Source: Spirochaetaceae bacterium
GTDB taxonomy: Bacteria; Spirochaetota; Leptospiria; Leptospirales; Leptonemataceae
Direction: 5' to 3'
DNA: 64,000 nucleotides
NCBI GenBank assembly: GCA_002729885.1
Contig: PBUB01000031.1
Span: forward strand, 111,087-175,086
Below are positions 1 through 9,103 of the stretch, one piece after another. The position numbers were made by a program, and so were the translations under genes. The notes under the pieces were generated by a model. The model was not told the DNA's origin. It saw only the letters and a list, made by a program, of their open reading frames with translations, and ran no database searches. Within the stretch, counting starts at the first letter, position 1. The number at the start of each line of letters is the position of its first letter.

Positions 1-503
1 AGTCGTTCTTCCCATGTTCCGGTTTTCTTACCGTTACTGTTTTGACCCCTGGCTCTCCAGTCCTTTGTACCTGGAAAATACAGGGTATCCTGACCGTTCT
101 GCAATCCATTCTGATACATTACTTCCCGAATCATCTGGCCTTCCTGACTGTAGAAAGTCCACATTCCTTCCCGCTTACCGGCTTTATACTCCCCTTCTCC
201 AAGCTTTCCACCCGCCGAGTAGAACTGGACCCAGTGGCCTTCTTCCGCCAGTTGAAGCATTCGCTTTTCATCAAAGCCTTCTGCATCGGAACAGCTGACT
301 CCCGAAGGAAGAGACACCGGCCCTTTTTGAACAATATCACCAGTATCTTTCTTGTAATGTACACGTATTGCCTGAGATCCTTCACAGAAGATATCTGCGA
401 TCTTTCCCGGCTGCTTTTCATCCACGGATGCAGTCTTGCAATAGACCAATCCGGCCAGGGCAAGCATTGAAAGGAACGTAGCAGTCTTTCTGAGAAATTG
501 CAT
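1..503 (-). CDS. MORN-variant repeat lipoprotein, 3' end missing
   Basis: The frame is open from an ATG at 503 to the left edge, so the C-terminus is cut off. The first residues form a lipoprotein signal (hydrophobic stretch ending LALAGLVYC), so the mature protein should be lipid-anchored at about Cys22. Later come short repeats of the kind GEGEYKAGKREGMWTFYS and NGLQNGQDTLYF. These resemble the MORN/YwqK-type 'G.y..G.r.G.w' repeat common in Leptospira lipoproteins. Its start is only 19 bp from the divergent gene at 523, so at least one of the two promoters must lie inside the other gene. The function is unknown; family assignment is by repeat pattern only. Confidence 0.72.
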   Translation of the reverse strand, partial: MQFLRKTATFLSMLALAGLVYCKTASVDEKQPGKIADIFCEGSQAIRVHYKKDTGDIVQKGPVSLPSGVSCSDAEGFDEKRMLQLAEEGHWVQFYSAGGKLGEGEYKAGKREGMWTFYSQEGQMIREVMYQNGLQNGQDTLYFPGTKDWRARGQNSNGKKTGTWEER

Positions 504-522
504 AGGGAAAGAGGAGCAGACG

Positions 523-1236
523 GTGCAGAGAATGGCAAGACATTTCGCGATAGTGGCATACCTTACTACAGCAATAGGATTTGTGGCATGCTCGGCGCCG
601 GGCCCGGTACTACCGGAAGTGTCCGGTGAACCTGCCAGCCCTGTGGCCTACGAAATGGAAGTAATTTCTCATCGATTCAAGCACAATATCGCTGCTTTCC
701 TCAACATTCAGGACGGCGGCCGCACGGAACTCTGGCAGCTTTCTATGAGCGATGAAGGGAAGATCCATATGTTTCAATACATCGGCCGTAGCTTCGGCTC
801 TGCGAATCCGGTGTTTCGAGCCGAGAAATGCTTCCTATATGCCAAAGACATGCCGGATTCGGATCTGGTGCCCCTGGAAGTGTTTACCTGCGATCATCTG
901 GCGATCCAGCTCCAGCCGGGAAATTGCCAGGATTGCAAGGTTACGGCTCTGCCATCTTATTCCGAGGATGTCACTGAAGCGTCCACTTTCCTTACCGGGA
1001 AACACCTGAATTCGATTCCTGCAGGCCGGTACATTGGCAAAAAAATGGATGCATTTAGCGACCATACTCAGGTATGGTACTGGGGCTTGCAGCGAGATAC
1101 CATGCCTGCTGCAGGAACCGTAACGTCTGGCGGCAAAGTCAGGACAGTCCTGGACGGTTTTGTCCAGGTTGAGCCAGGCGATGGGTCGGAGCGAATCAGC
1201 ATTCCACTCCCGGAACCGGATAACAGCCTCTTCTAG
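523..1236 (+). CDS. Hypothetical lipoprotein (237 aa)
   Basis: I chose the GTG at 523 because an AGGAG lies at 512-516, six bases upstream. The ATG at 532 would be too far from it. The N-terminus is a lipoprotein signal with a basic start, a hydrophobic stretch and GFVAC, giving lipidation at Cys23. The mature part contains a pair CQDC and other cysteines, but I recognise no domain. It is probably an exported envelope protein. It stands alone: it is divergent from the MORN-type lipoprotein and 144 bp upstream of the HDOD gene. A small stem (1273-1278 with 1283-1288) follows, without a clear T-run. Confidence 0.7.
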   Translation: MQRMARHFAIVAYLTTAIGFVACSAPGPVLPEVSGEPASPVAYEMEVISHRFKHNIAAFLNIQDGGRTELWQLSMSDEGKIHMFQYIGRSFGSANPVFRAEKCFLYAKDMPDSDLVPLEVFTCDHLAIQLQPGNCQDCKVTALPSYSEDVTEASTFLTGKHLNSIPAGRYIGKKMDAFSDHTQVWYWGLQRDTMPAAGTVTSGGKVRTVLDGFVQVEPGDGSERISIPLPEPDNSLF

Positions 1237-1380
1237 GGAAATTGGGAGTTGTCGGGAATTATCTGATCGAAAGGCCAGGAGTCTGGCCCCGACTCGTTTT
1301 CAGATTCGGAACAAAATTCGAACAGGGGAACTCTTTTACTTCCCTGAAATTTTAGTTTTATTATACTCGGGAAAACAACT

Positions 1381-2223
1381 ATGCCAACAGTAGACGAATA
1401 CATCGAGCAAATTCGAGATCTTGCCATTATCCCTCCGGTACTGGTATCTGTTCTGAGCCTTCCGGACGATACAGATCTATCCTTCGGGAAACTGGAAAAC
1501 ATGGTGCAGTCAGACCAGGTGCTGGTGGCTCGAATGCTGAAGCTGGCCAACTCGCCCTTCTACAGTCGCGGAAACCGGGTCACCGGGATTCGACAGGTCA
1601 TTACTCGACTGGGATTTCGCACAGTGCGCTCCATGGTGGCCATTGCCCTGGCTGATTCCATTTTCATGCACGGGAATTATCGCAAATTCAAAGATGAAGT
1701 ATGGACCCATTCCATAGCTACCGGTGTTCTGGCTCACTACCTGGCCCATGAATACAAAATGAAGGAATATGAAGACTTCGCACTGGTAGCCGGGTTGCTT
1801 CTGGACCTGGGGAAAGTGGTATTGAACTCCCTGGACAGAAAAAAATACATTGAAGTGCTGACTGAATTCCTGGATGAAGGACAGACGAAGCCTATCGAGG
1901 AAATCGAAGAGAAGCATTTTGGCGTTCGCTCAGAAATTATCGCAGTGGAGGCGGCAAGACTCTGGCAGCTGCCACCTTCGGTGATCGAAATCCTGGAAGA
2001 AAGGCCTCAAAAAATAGAAGAACAAAAGGATTTGTCTAAATTATTGAACCTGGCCGATCTACTGGTTCGTAAACTGGGCTTTGGCAAATGTCAGTCCCAC
2101 CATGAGAGCGAACTGGAACAGTACGCCGAGTTTTACGGCATTACTCTGAGCGAAGAGTATCTGGAGACCAAGAAGAAACAGATTGAAGGCGATGGACTGT
2201 ATCAATTCTGTCTGAGCCTGTAG
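1381..2223 (+). CDS. HDOD domain protein
   Basis: A 280-residue protein whose first 210 or so residues match the HDOD output domain (a relative of HD domains lacking the metal-binding residues). Typical pieces are IPPVLVSVLSLPDD, the LARMLKLANSPFYS segment and the GIRQVITRLGFRTVRSMV segment. HDOD proteins act in signalling scaffolds, often with cyclic-nucleotide or c-di-GMP systems. Here there is no attached sensor or EAL/GGDEF domain. There is no strong Shine-Dalgarno, and a TATACT hexamer lies only 13 bp upstream of the ATG, so the leader may be very short. The precise role cannot be read from the sequence. Confidence 0.85.
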   Translation: MPTVDEYIEQIRDLAIIPPVLVSVLSLPDDTDLSFGKLENMVQSDQVLVARMLKLANSPFYSRGNRVTGIRQVITRLGFRTVRSMVAIALADSIFMHGNYRKFKDEVWTHSIATGVLAHYLAHEYKMKEYEDFALVAGLLLDLGKVVLNSLDRKKYIEVLTEFLDEGQTKPIEEIEEKHFGVRSEIIAVEAARLWQLPPSVIEILEERPQKIEEQKDLSKLLNLADLLVRKLGFGKCQSHHESELEQYAEFYGITLSEEYLETKKKQIEGDGLYQFCLSL

Positions 2224-2294
2224 AATTCTCTCCCCTGCCGATTTTCGACCAATCCGAAAAATAACGGAGTTCACTCCGCAAGCAGGGAAGAGAT

Positions 2295-3209
2295 ATGCAA
2301 GAGCTGGATGCGATTCAGTTAAATTTCAGTAAAGATAGCCTTTTTCTACTCAACGTAATCCTGGGCCTGGTCATGTTTGGCGTGGCCCTGGATCTCACGG
2401 TTCACGACTTTCGCAGACTATTGCGGGCCCCACTGGCTCCGGTCATTGGATTGATCAGTCAATTCGTGATTCTCCCTGCACTTTCTTTTGGTCTTACTCA
2501 GGTTCTGGATCTTCGTCCATCCCTCGCACTGGGTGTCATTCTGGTGGCAGCCTGTCCGGGTGGAAACATATCCAACTTTATCGCGCATCTGGCCAAGGGA
2601 TCCACTGCTCTTTCGGTGAGCATGACGGCCCTTTCTACAGCCATCGCCATTTTCATGACTCCGCTCAATATTTCCTTCTGGGCCAGTCTGGACCCTGGCA
2701 CCAGCAAGCTACTTACAGAATTGAGCGTGGATCCCCTGGAACTTTTTGGCACAGTGGTTATGCTTCTCGGTATCCCGCTGATACTGGGTATGTGGATTCA
2801 TCATAAATATCCAGCAGCGGCACATAAGCTTCGAAAGCCCTTTCGCATTTTTTCGCTGATCTTCTTTGGAGGATTTGTCCTGGCAGCCCTGGGAGCAAAC
2901 TGGGATCATTTCATGAAGTACATCGGCGCTGTTTTTGGCCTGGTGCTAGTTCACAATGCCCTGGCGATTTCCATGGGCTATACGGCCAGCTTTCTTGCCC
3001 GACTGGAAGAACAGGATCGAAGAGCTGTAAGTATCGAAGTGGGAATCCAGAACTCCGGACTGGGGCTGACTCTAATCTTTACGTTCTTTAACGGAAATGG
3101 TGGCATGGCCCTTGTGGCTGCCTGGTGGGGCATCTGGCATATTGTTGCCGGTATGAGTCTGGCTCTATTCTGGTCCAGGTTTCCTCCCAAAGGCCAGAGC
3201 GTAAATTGA
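2295..3209 (+). CDS. Bile acid:sodium symporter family transporter
   Basis: A 304-residue integral membrane protein with about nine or ten hydrophobic helices. It carries BASS/SBF family signatures, including ACPGGNISNF near residue 95, the usual Na+-site region, and GIQNSGLGLTL near residue 250. Members move organic anions with sodium across the inner membrane. The substrate here is unknown. It overlaps the next gene by one base (TGATG at 3207-3211), so the two transporters are probably translationally coupled. Confidence 0.85.
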   Translation: MQELDAIQLNFSKDSLFLLNVILGLVMFGVALDLTVHDFRRLLRAPLAPVIGLISQFVILPALSFGLTQVLDLRPSLALGVILVAACPGGNISNFIAHLAKGSTALSVSMTALSTAIAIFMTPLNISFWASLDPGTSKLLTELSVDPLELFGTVVMLLGIPLILGMWIHHKYPAAAHKLRKPFRIFSLIFFGGFVLAALGANWDHFMKYIGAVFGLVLVHNALAISMGYTASFLARLEEQDRRAVSIEVGIQNSGLGLTLIFTFFNGNGGMALVAAWWGIWHIVAGMSLALFWSRFPPKGQSVN

Positions 3210-4003
3210 TGACTCAGGAGCAGATAGTTACAGCCCTGATTATCGTGGCTCTAATTGGGCCCGGCATTACCATCGCAGGAATTACGGGCTTTGGCGGTAT
3301 GGTCATCACCCTGGCCGCCGGAAGCCTGCTATTTACTCTGGATCAAATCTCTGCTGCAGCCCTGCTTGCGAATTTGATTGTTAGCGCCTACGTTCTGGGC
3401 AGCGATTTGCATCATGTGAATCGCCCGGTACTCTTTCGACTGATTGTTCCCTTTATGGTGCCCGGTGTGCTTGCAGGAATCTTTCTTCGAGAGATGCTCA
3501 TTCCACTGCCTGCCATGCTGGGGGTCTTTCTATTGTTGATTGTGCCCTATCGATTCTATCGCGAGCGAAGGGATCTTTCTTCTGGAGCGGAAAAGGAACC
3601 GGACAACCGCAGCATGCATGAACGAGGACATCATGCTGCTCGAAGCCTGGCAGGTAGGCTTTGGACTGCCTCGGCCGGATTTGTACAGGGATGGATGAAT
3701 ACCGGCGGTCCGCTGCTGGTGTATGGTCTGGCAAGAGCCGGACTTTCACCCAGATCCTTTCGCGCTACTTTGATGGCCATCTGGACTGTAATCAATACAG
3801 GGGTCATGATCAGTCATGTGATATCCGGAGAATTCGGGAAGGAGCAGTTGTACCAGACAGCCTTTGTGATCCCCACCCTGCCAATATTCTACGGGATCGG
3901 GAACTATCTACATCATCGCATTCCCACGAAACAGTTCAATTCAGTAATCTACGGATTGCTTACGCTGATGGGGCTTTTTCTGGTGATTCGCTCTGTGACT
4001 TGA
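3209..4003 (+). CDS. TauE/SafE family membrane permease
   Basis: A 264-residue membrane protein of the sulfite-exporter TauE/SafE family. It has two halves of about four helices each, with glycine-rich GITGFGGM near residue 27 and a matching GWMNTGGPLLVYGLARAGLSP segment in the second half. The ATG at 3209 overlaps the stop of the symporter gene, which decides the start over an upstream in-frame codon. Family members export sulfite, sulfoacetate or other small anions; the substrate here is not determined. Its stop lies only 5 bp from the end of the convergent cyclase gene, with no visible terminator between. Confidence 0.83.
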   Translation: MTQEQIVTALIIVALIGPGITIAGITGFGGMVITLAAGSLLFTLDQISAAALLANLIVSAYVLGSDLHHVNRPVLFRLIVPFMVPGVLAGIFLREMLIPLPAMLGVFLLLIVPYRFYRERRDLSSGAEKEPDNRSMHERGHHAARSLAGRLWTASAGFVQGWMNTGGPLLVYGLARAGLSPRSFRATLMAIWTVINTGVMISHVISGEFGKEQLYQTAFVIPTLPIFYGIGNYLHHRIPTKQFNSVIYGLLTLMGLFLVIRSVT

Positions 4004-4008
4004 AAGTC

Positions 4009-5277
4009 TTAACTAAATTGCACAGACCAGACCTTGTGCAATCCATGCTTTCCTTTGAGCTGTACCGGTTCTAGCTCCTTGAAGTCAAACTTGCCGCGCA
4101 CCTCATCGGAAAGCCCTTCTACAAGATCGGTATTTACAAGAACCTGACCCGGCTTTGCAATACTTTCCAGCCTGGAGGCTACGTTCACGGTATCACCAAT
4201 AGCCGTATAGGATAGCTTTTGAAAGGATCCAATGTTTCCCAGGGTTACCTTGCCCGAGGCGACGCCCACTCCCATTCGCGGGGAGATCCCATAGGATTGC
4301 TGCCAGTTCTGACTCCACAGATCAAATATGCTCTGCATTTCCACCGCGGCCTGAACTGCGTTGTCCCTGTGCTCATGAGAAAACACCGGAGCTCCAAAAA
4401 GACACATAATGGCATCTCCGATGTACTTATCGATGAGCCCTTCATAGCCCAGAAGCACTTCGGTCATGGAAGTAAAGTATTCATTCAGAAAGCTAATAAC
4501 CTTTTCCGGATCCAGCTCTTCGGCCATGGTGGTGTAGCCCCGAATGTCGGCAAACAGCACCGATACTTCCTGCTCTGTACCTTTTTGCTCCAGGGCAATG
4601 TCGCCCTGCATAATACCCTGCACGATGGCCGGATCCACATACATACCGAATACGGACTGTATCTTTTTTTTCTCTTCTTCCAGCTTGTTTCGCGATTCGT
4701 ATTCTTTTTCCAGCTCCCGGCGCATTTCAGAAACCAGATCATTTAGATCTTTGATCTCGGATTGGGAAGTTCCGTGAGCTGACTGGAATCTATGAAGTGC
4801 ATCGTCAATCTGACGATATAGAAGCTTTGTGCGAAATTGCATTCGAAATAGATTTCGCAGCCTGTACTGAAGCAAATAGGCATTGGTCTTTTTCTTGGGG
4901 AAGAACTCTGCGACGCCGGCCCGAAAAGCATATACCCCGAACATATCTTCCTGGAGGTCTGAATACACCACTATGGGACTATCTGCAGCACCGGGCTCAT
5001 CCATCAGTCGGTCTATAAATACAGTGGGATCCCCCTGTCCCGGTAACACAACCTCGGTAAAAAGCACGTCAATACGATCGGAATTCAATTCATCGATAGC
5101 CTCTTCCACGCTGTCCGTCCAACGTACCGTTACATAATCACCAAACCAGTAGGTAAGAAACCCGGACAGGGTTTCATAGGCTTTTCGATCCGGGTCCAGA
5201 TGCAAAACCCGGACGCCTTCTTCGATGGAGGAATCTATGGAAGACACAGTGCAATCCGCATGCAAAACCGGCGGCAT
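4009..5277 (-). CDS. Class III adenylate/guanylate cyclase with receiver-like domain
   Basis: A 422-residue cytoplasmic signalling protein. Residues about 20-150 fold like a response-regulator receiver. The acidic pair (Asp28, Asp30) and a Lys near 128 are present, but the phospho-acceptor position holds Glu75 (FTEVVLP) instead of Asp. A coiled-coil linker (about 160-210) leads to a class III cyclase domain (about 235-420). That domain has both metal aspartates (LFADIRGYT Asp244, IGDAIM Asp288), a substrate-side Lys283 and the TVNVASRLE segment. Lys283 favours adenylate over guanylate cyclase. A strong AAGGAG precedes the ATG. The Glu suggests a phosphorylation-independent or constitutively 'on' receiver, which is inference. 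Confidence 0.9.
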   Translation of the reverse strand: MPPVLHADCTVSSIDSSIEEGVRVLHLDPDRKAYETLSGFLTYWFGDYVTVRWTDSVEEAIDELNSDRIDVLFTEVVLPGQGDPTVFIDRLMDEPGAADSPIVVYSDLQEDMFGVYAFRAGVAEFFPKKKTNAYLLQYRLRNLFRMQFRTKLLYRQIDDALHRFQSAHGTSQSEIKDLNDLVSEMRRELEKEYESRNKLEEEKKKIQSVFGMYVDPAIVQGIMQGDIALEQKGTEQEVSVLFADIRGYTTMAEELDPEKVISFLNEYFTSMTEVLLGYEGLIDKYIGDAIMCLFGAPVFSHEHRDNAVQAAVEMQSIFDLWSQNWQQSYGISPRMGVGVASGKVTLGNIGSFQKLSYTAIGDTVNVASRLESIAKPGQVLVNTDLVEGLSDEVRGKFDFKELEPVQLKGKHGLHKVWSVQFS

Positions 5278-5327
5278 TCAACTCCTTTTTTCACTTGCCT
5301 GGAGGCTTGAATAACACTTCCTGCGGT

Positions 5328-6269
5328 ATGATTCAAAATTTCGACCAGGTGCTGGACAAGATCAATGATTACCCGGTGCAGCGTATTGCTGTGGCCAACG
5401 GGGTGGACCCGGCTACACTGCAGGCTGTATGCGAAGCCAGGGATAAGTCTATTGCTGAAGCTGCACTTTTCGGGGATGAGGCCCTGATCAAAGAGAATGC
5501 AGAGAAGCAGGGCCTGGATTTGAAAGGTATCGATATTATCGATCATAAAGAACCCATCCATGCTGCTAACGCTGCGGTTAAATCGGTAAGCGAAGGAAAA
5601 TGCAGCATCTACATGAAAGGCTACATCCACAGCGATGACTTTCTAAGAACGGTAATCTCCAGGGATGCAGGGCTCAGAACAGAGAATATCCTGAACCATG
5701 TATTTATCCTGGAGGCCAAACATCTGGGCCGGCTTCTGTTCATTACAGATGGAGCCATGAACATTAAACCGGACCTTGAAGAGAAAGCCAGGATCATCGC
5801 AAATACCGTGGCTCTGGCTCAGACCTTTGACATTGCCAAACCGAAGGTAGCTGTGCTGAGCGCAGTGGAAGTAATCGCCCCCAAGATTGAATCTACCCTG
5901 GAAGCTGCAGCGCTTGCCAAAATGGGGGATCGTAACCAGTTCCATGGCGGCCTGGTGGATGGACCTTTTGCCCTGGACAATGCTATCAGCGAAGAGGCTG
6001 CAGCCTATAAAAAGATCGGCGGCGAAGTAGCGGGAAAAGCTGACATACTTCTGGTTCCGGATATTGTTACCGGGAATGCACTGGCCAAGAGCTTCGCACA
6101 TATCACAGGCGGAACATCTGCAGGTTTGATTTACGGAGCCTCCGCTCCGGTGGTACTTCCCAGTCGCTCCGATCCGGAACGCTGCAAGTTAATGGGTATT
6201 GCTTGTGCCGTCTATGTGGCCGGAGCCCAGGCGCAAAAGCGGGTAAAAATCGGGAAGGTCCATTTCTAG
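5328..6269 (+). CDS. Phosphate acetyl/butyryltransferase
   Basis: A 313-residue enzyme of the phosphate acetyl/butyryltransferase family, which interconverts acyl-CoA and acyl phosphate in the cytoplasm. Its length is that of the short Ptb/EutD-like branch. Seen motifs include GLVDGPFALDNAIS, ADILLVPDIVTGNALAKS and the C-terminal GASAPVVLPSRSD. The ATG at 5328 gives the usual family N-terminus (FDQVLDKI...RIAVANG). A TTG 33 bp upstream is possible but has no better ribosome site. The next gene is acetate kinase, not butyrate kinase, so acetyl-CoA is the likely substrate and the pair would make ATP from acetyl-CoA. Confidence 0.85.
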   Translation: MIQNFDQVLDKINDYPVQRIAVANGVDPATLQAVCEARDKSIAEAALFGDEALIKENAEKQGLDLKGIDIIDHKEPIHAANAAVKSVSEGKCSIYMKGYIHSDDFLRTVISRDAGLRTENILNHVFILEAKHLGRLLFITDGAMNIKPDLEEKARIIANTVALAQTFDIAKPKVAVLSAVEVIAPKIESTLEAAALAKMGDRNQFHGGLVDGPFALDNAISEEAAAYKKIGGEVAGKADILLVPDIVTGNALAKSFAHITGGTSAGLIYGASAPVVLPSRSDPERCKLMGIACAVYVAGAQAQKRVKIGKVHF

Positions 6270-6487
6270 GCCAACGGAAGGAAGCGGACATCCGACCTCG
6301 GTTTTCGGTCCTGGCGACCGTGGGACTACGAACTGGCATCAGCGCCGGAAGGACCCGGGGCGATCTCAGATTCTGGCCCTGCAGCAAGCTGACTGGAAGT
6401 TCGGGCCTCCCGGGGCCCCTTGCTCCGAAAAGCAGACCAGCATTCCGAGACATGCCTGACCCTGGCGCAAAACTTTGAGAGTATAAT

Positions 6488-7696
6488 ATGAAAAATGAAA
6501 TCCTGGTCTGCAATTCTGGTTCATCTTCTCTGAAGCTGGATGTATTTCGCTCCGGTGAGGCACTGAATTATCTGGCCTCGGCCTCTGTAGATCGCATTGG
6601 ACAGAGCGATGGACCGAAAAGCGAACTGAAGATAGAAATTGAGAACGGACAGACGCATAAAGAAGAAGGCGTTTTCGAAGACCATCGCAGCGCTCTGTTA
6701 CGCATCTCCGAGATTCTGGAAAAAGAGAATGTATTTCTAAATGATCATCGCATGGCAGTGGGTCATCGAGTGGTGCATGGAGGGCCCACTATCACTCGAC
6801 CTGTGCTTATAGATCATGAAATTGAAAAAACCATCGATGAATGCAGTATCTATGCACCTCTTCACAATCCTGCAAACCTGAACGGAATCAAAGTGGCCCG
6901 AGAGCTATTTGACTGCCCCCAGGTGGCAGTATTCGACACCGCCTTTCATGCACAGATGCCTGCACCGGCCCGTACCTATGCCATACCTCGTGAGCTGGCT
7001 CGAAAGCACGGAATACAGCGATACGGATTTCATGGAACCTCCCATGGTTACGTGGCCGAAATCGCAGCCCGAAATCTAAATCGCGCTCTGCAGGATCTGA
7101 ACTTAATCACCCTTCATCTGGGCAACGGGGCCAGCGCCTGCGCCATCCATAAGGGGATCAGCATCGATACCAGCATGGGCTTTACTCCGCTGGAAGGCCT
7201 GGTTATGGGCACTCGCTCCGGAGATCTGGATCCGGCCATTGTCGCCTATCTACAGGAAAAAGAGAAACTAATCTTTCAGGAAGTGGATACATTGCTTAAT
7301 CGACAGTCCGGCCTTCTGGGATTGGGCGGGGCTTCCGATATGCGAGATCTACTGGAGAAGGAAAAACAGGGAGACCAGGATGCAGCCCTGGCCATCGATG
7401 CATTCTGCTATAGAATTCGAAAGTACATTGGAGCCTATTTCGCAGCCATTGGAGATCCGGTGGATGCCATTATATTCACGGCAGGCATTGGCGAGAATTC
7501 GCCAGCCATAAGACAGAGAGTAATGGATAATCTATTCGCAGACAGAATCTATTTTGACTCGGCAGCGAATGAAAAGCGCATCGAAAATCGAGAAGGAAAC
7601 CTGCTAACAAGAGAACACAGCCCGGTAGCTGTGTATGCAATCCCCACAGACGAAGAGTGGATGATTGCCAGACTTACCAGGGATCTGCTGGTCTAG
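6488..7696 (+). CDS. ackA: Acetate kinase
   Basis: At 402 residues this is normal length for AckA, which makes acetate and ATP from acetyl phosphate. Acetokinase signatures are intact: the N-terminal NSGSSSLK loop, GHRVVHGG with Arg94, VFDTAFH with Asp150, RYGFHGTSH with His182, LHLGNGAS, and GTRSGDLDP with Arg243. These fit acetate kinase rather than butyrate kinase. It lies 218 bp after the phosphotransacylase; that gap has no gene and only minor GC-rich stems. A TATAAT abuts the ATG, so a leaderless internal start is conceivable, though a GAGAG at 6476-6480 can serve as ribosome site. Confidence 0.95.
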   Translation: MKNEILVCNSGSSSLKLDVFRSGEALNYLASASVDRIGQSDGPKSELKIEIENGQTHKEEGVFEDHRSALLRISEILEKENVFLNDHRMAVGHRVVHGGPTITRPVLIDHEIEKTIDECSIYAPLHNPANLNGIKVARELFDCPQVAVFDTAFHAQMPAPARTYAIPRELARKHGIQRYGFHGTSHGYVAEIAARNLNRALQDLNLITLHLGNGASACAIHKGISIDTSMGFTPLEGLVMGTRSGDLDPAIVAYLQEKEKLIFQEVDTLLNRQSGLLGLGGASDMRDLLEKEKQGDQDAALAIDAFCYRIRKYIGAYFAAIGDPVDAIIFTAGIGENSPAIRQRVMDNLFADRIYFDSAANEKRIENREGNLLTREHSPVAVYAIPTDEEWMIARLTRDLLV

Positions 7697-7734
7697 ATCG
7701 CCAACCTGGAATCGAACCCGGGCCCCCTTTAGAA

Positions 7735-8337
7735 ATGGACAATTTCATTCTAGCTTCCGCATCCCCCAGACGCAAACAGCTATTAGAAGGCCTTGATCTG
7801 CAATTCCTGGTCCGGCCGATAGATGCAGACGAAAGCCTGGATCAAGGACAGCAGGAGCATCCGGCTGCATATATCGCCAGGCGAAAGGCCAAAATAGCCC
7901 ATATGCTCTACCCGGACAGCTGGATTCTGGCATGCGATACAGTTGTAGAAATCCCTGAAACAGAACCGGTGTACCTGGGCAAAGCCAGTAGCCGAGATGA
8001 GGCCCGTTCCATGCTGCTTTCACTTTCTGACAGGGAACATGTTGTTCGTACAGGACATTCCCTGGTTTCGCCCGGGGGAGACATCTACGAAATGATGCCC
8101 ACCACTCGGGTAAGATTTCGCAATCTGAATCCGAGACTGCTGGAATGGTATCTGGACACCAATGAATGGACGGACAAAGCAGGCTCCTACGGAATCCAGG
8201 AAAAAGGAGCGCTACTTATTGAATCTCTAAGCGGAGACTATTTCAATGTTGTGGGCCTATCGATTCTGGCGGTGGATGGACTATTCCAAAAGGCAGGCCT
8301 GCAACTGCTGGATTTCTCAAAGCAAGATAGACCTTAG
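7735..8337 (+). CDS. maf: Maf-type nucleotide pyrophosphatase
   Basis: A 200-residue Maf/HAM1-superfamily protein, a nucleoside triphosphate pyrophosphatase that clears non-canonical nucleotides. The N-terminus ILASASPRRKQLLE is diagnostic. The catalytic ACDTVVEI segment and the Maf-specific KAGSYGIQEKGALLIESLSGDYFNVVGL region are present. The ATG at 7735 places ILASASPR at the very N-terminus, as in the family; an in-frame codon upstream would overlap ackA. It follows ackA by 38 bp and is probably cotranscribed with it. Convergent folE ends 107 bp downstream. Confidence 0.93.
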   Translation: MDNFILASASPRRKQLLEGLDLQFLVRPIDADESLDQGQQEHPAAYIARRKAKIAHMLYPDSWILACDTVVEIPETEPVYLGKASSRDEARSMLLSLSDREHVVRTGHSLVSPGGDIYEMMPTTRVRFRNLNPRLLEWYLDTNEWTDKAGSYGIQEKGALLIESLSGDYFNVVGLSILAVDGLFQKAGLQLLDFSKQDRP

Positions 8338-8444
8338 ATGGACCTTAGAGCAGAGTCTTTAGAAGGCCTGTGCAGACATAGAGCGGCCGAGCTCAATCAG
8401 ACGAACTTTCACATCCAGTTCTATCCAGTTCTATCGGAGAGGCC

Positions 8445-9020
8445 CTAATTCCCGTTACTTCGAATTAAATCGAAGAATTCCTGACGAGTTCTGGGGTCTT
8501 CGCGAAACGAGCCCAGTAGAGTGGAGCTGGTCATTATAGAATGCTGCTTTTCCACACCACGACAGGTCATGCACATATGCCTGGCCTCAATAACCACACC
8601 GACGCCGGCAGGCTTCAATTCAGTATCTATAGCTGTGGCGATTTGATGACATAGCTCTTCCTGGATTTGTAACCTGCGAGCAAACACCTCCATGACTCGG
8701 GCAAGCTTACTAATGCCCAGGACCTTCCCTTTGGGAATGTAGCCGATATGACATTTACCGGTAAATGGTAGCATATGGTGTTCGCACATGGAATAGAGCT
8801 CAATATTGGAAAGCACCACCATCTCTTCTGTGCTGGAAGTGAAGGTCTTTCCCAGGATCTCTTTATGATCCTTTTGATAGCCACTGTAGATATGCTCATA
8901 GGAACGAACCACTCGGTCCGGAGTATCCTGCAGACCTTCTCGATCCGGGTCATCCCCTATGTAGCGTAGCAATGTACGCACAGCATCCAGTGCCTGCTCT
9001 CGGCTTACTTCTTTGTTCAA
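8445..9020 (-). CDS. folE: GTP cyclohydrolase I
   Basis: This 191-residue enzyme converts GTP to dihydroneopterin triphosphate, the first step of folate synthesis. Zinc and active-site motifs are intact: [27 protein letters not shown] and [14 protein letters not shown] set the start at a TTG (9020) because AGGAG lies seven bases before it and the protein then begins at the conserved region. An upstream TTG at 9062 would add a poor hydrophobic extension. Its folate product links functionally to metF and metH at the other end of the window. It is transcribed alone, divergent from rph. Confidence 0.94.
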   Translation of the reverse strand: MNKEVSREQALDAVRTLLRYIGDDPDREGLQDTPDRVVRSYEHIYSGYQKDHKEILGKTFTSSTEEMVVLSNIELYSMCEHHMLPFTGKCHIGYIPKGKVLGISKLARVMEVFARRLQIQEELCHQIATAIDTELKPAGVGVVIEARHMCMTCRGVEKQHSIMTSSTLLGSFREDPRTRQEFFDLIRSNGN

Positions 9021-9103
9021 ATGAGTGCTCCTGAAAGTGAATAGAACAAGACACAAGAACAATAGATCCGGACACGTGGGCCAGAGTTTTTTTCTAGATC
9101 AGA

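Noticed and set aside
7703..7732. T-arm-like GGAATCGAACCCGGG before maf
   Set aside because: Only the T-loop resembles a tRNA; no cloverleaf can be drawn between ackA and maf.
8413..8434. Tandem CCAGTTCTAT in the maf-folE gap
   Set aside because: Two short copies only; likely chance or slippage with no evident role.
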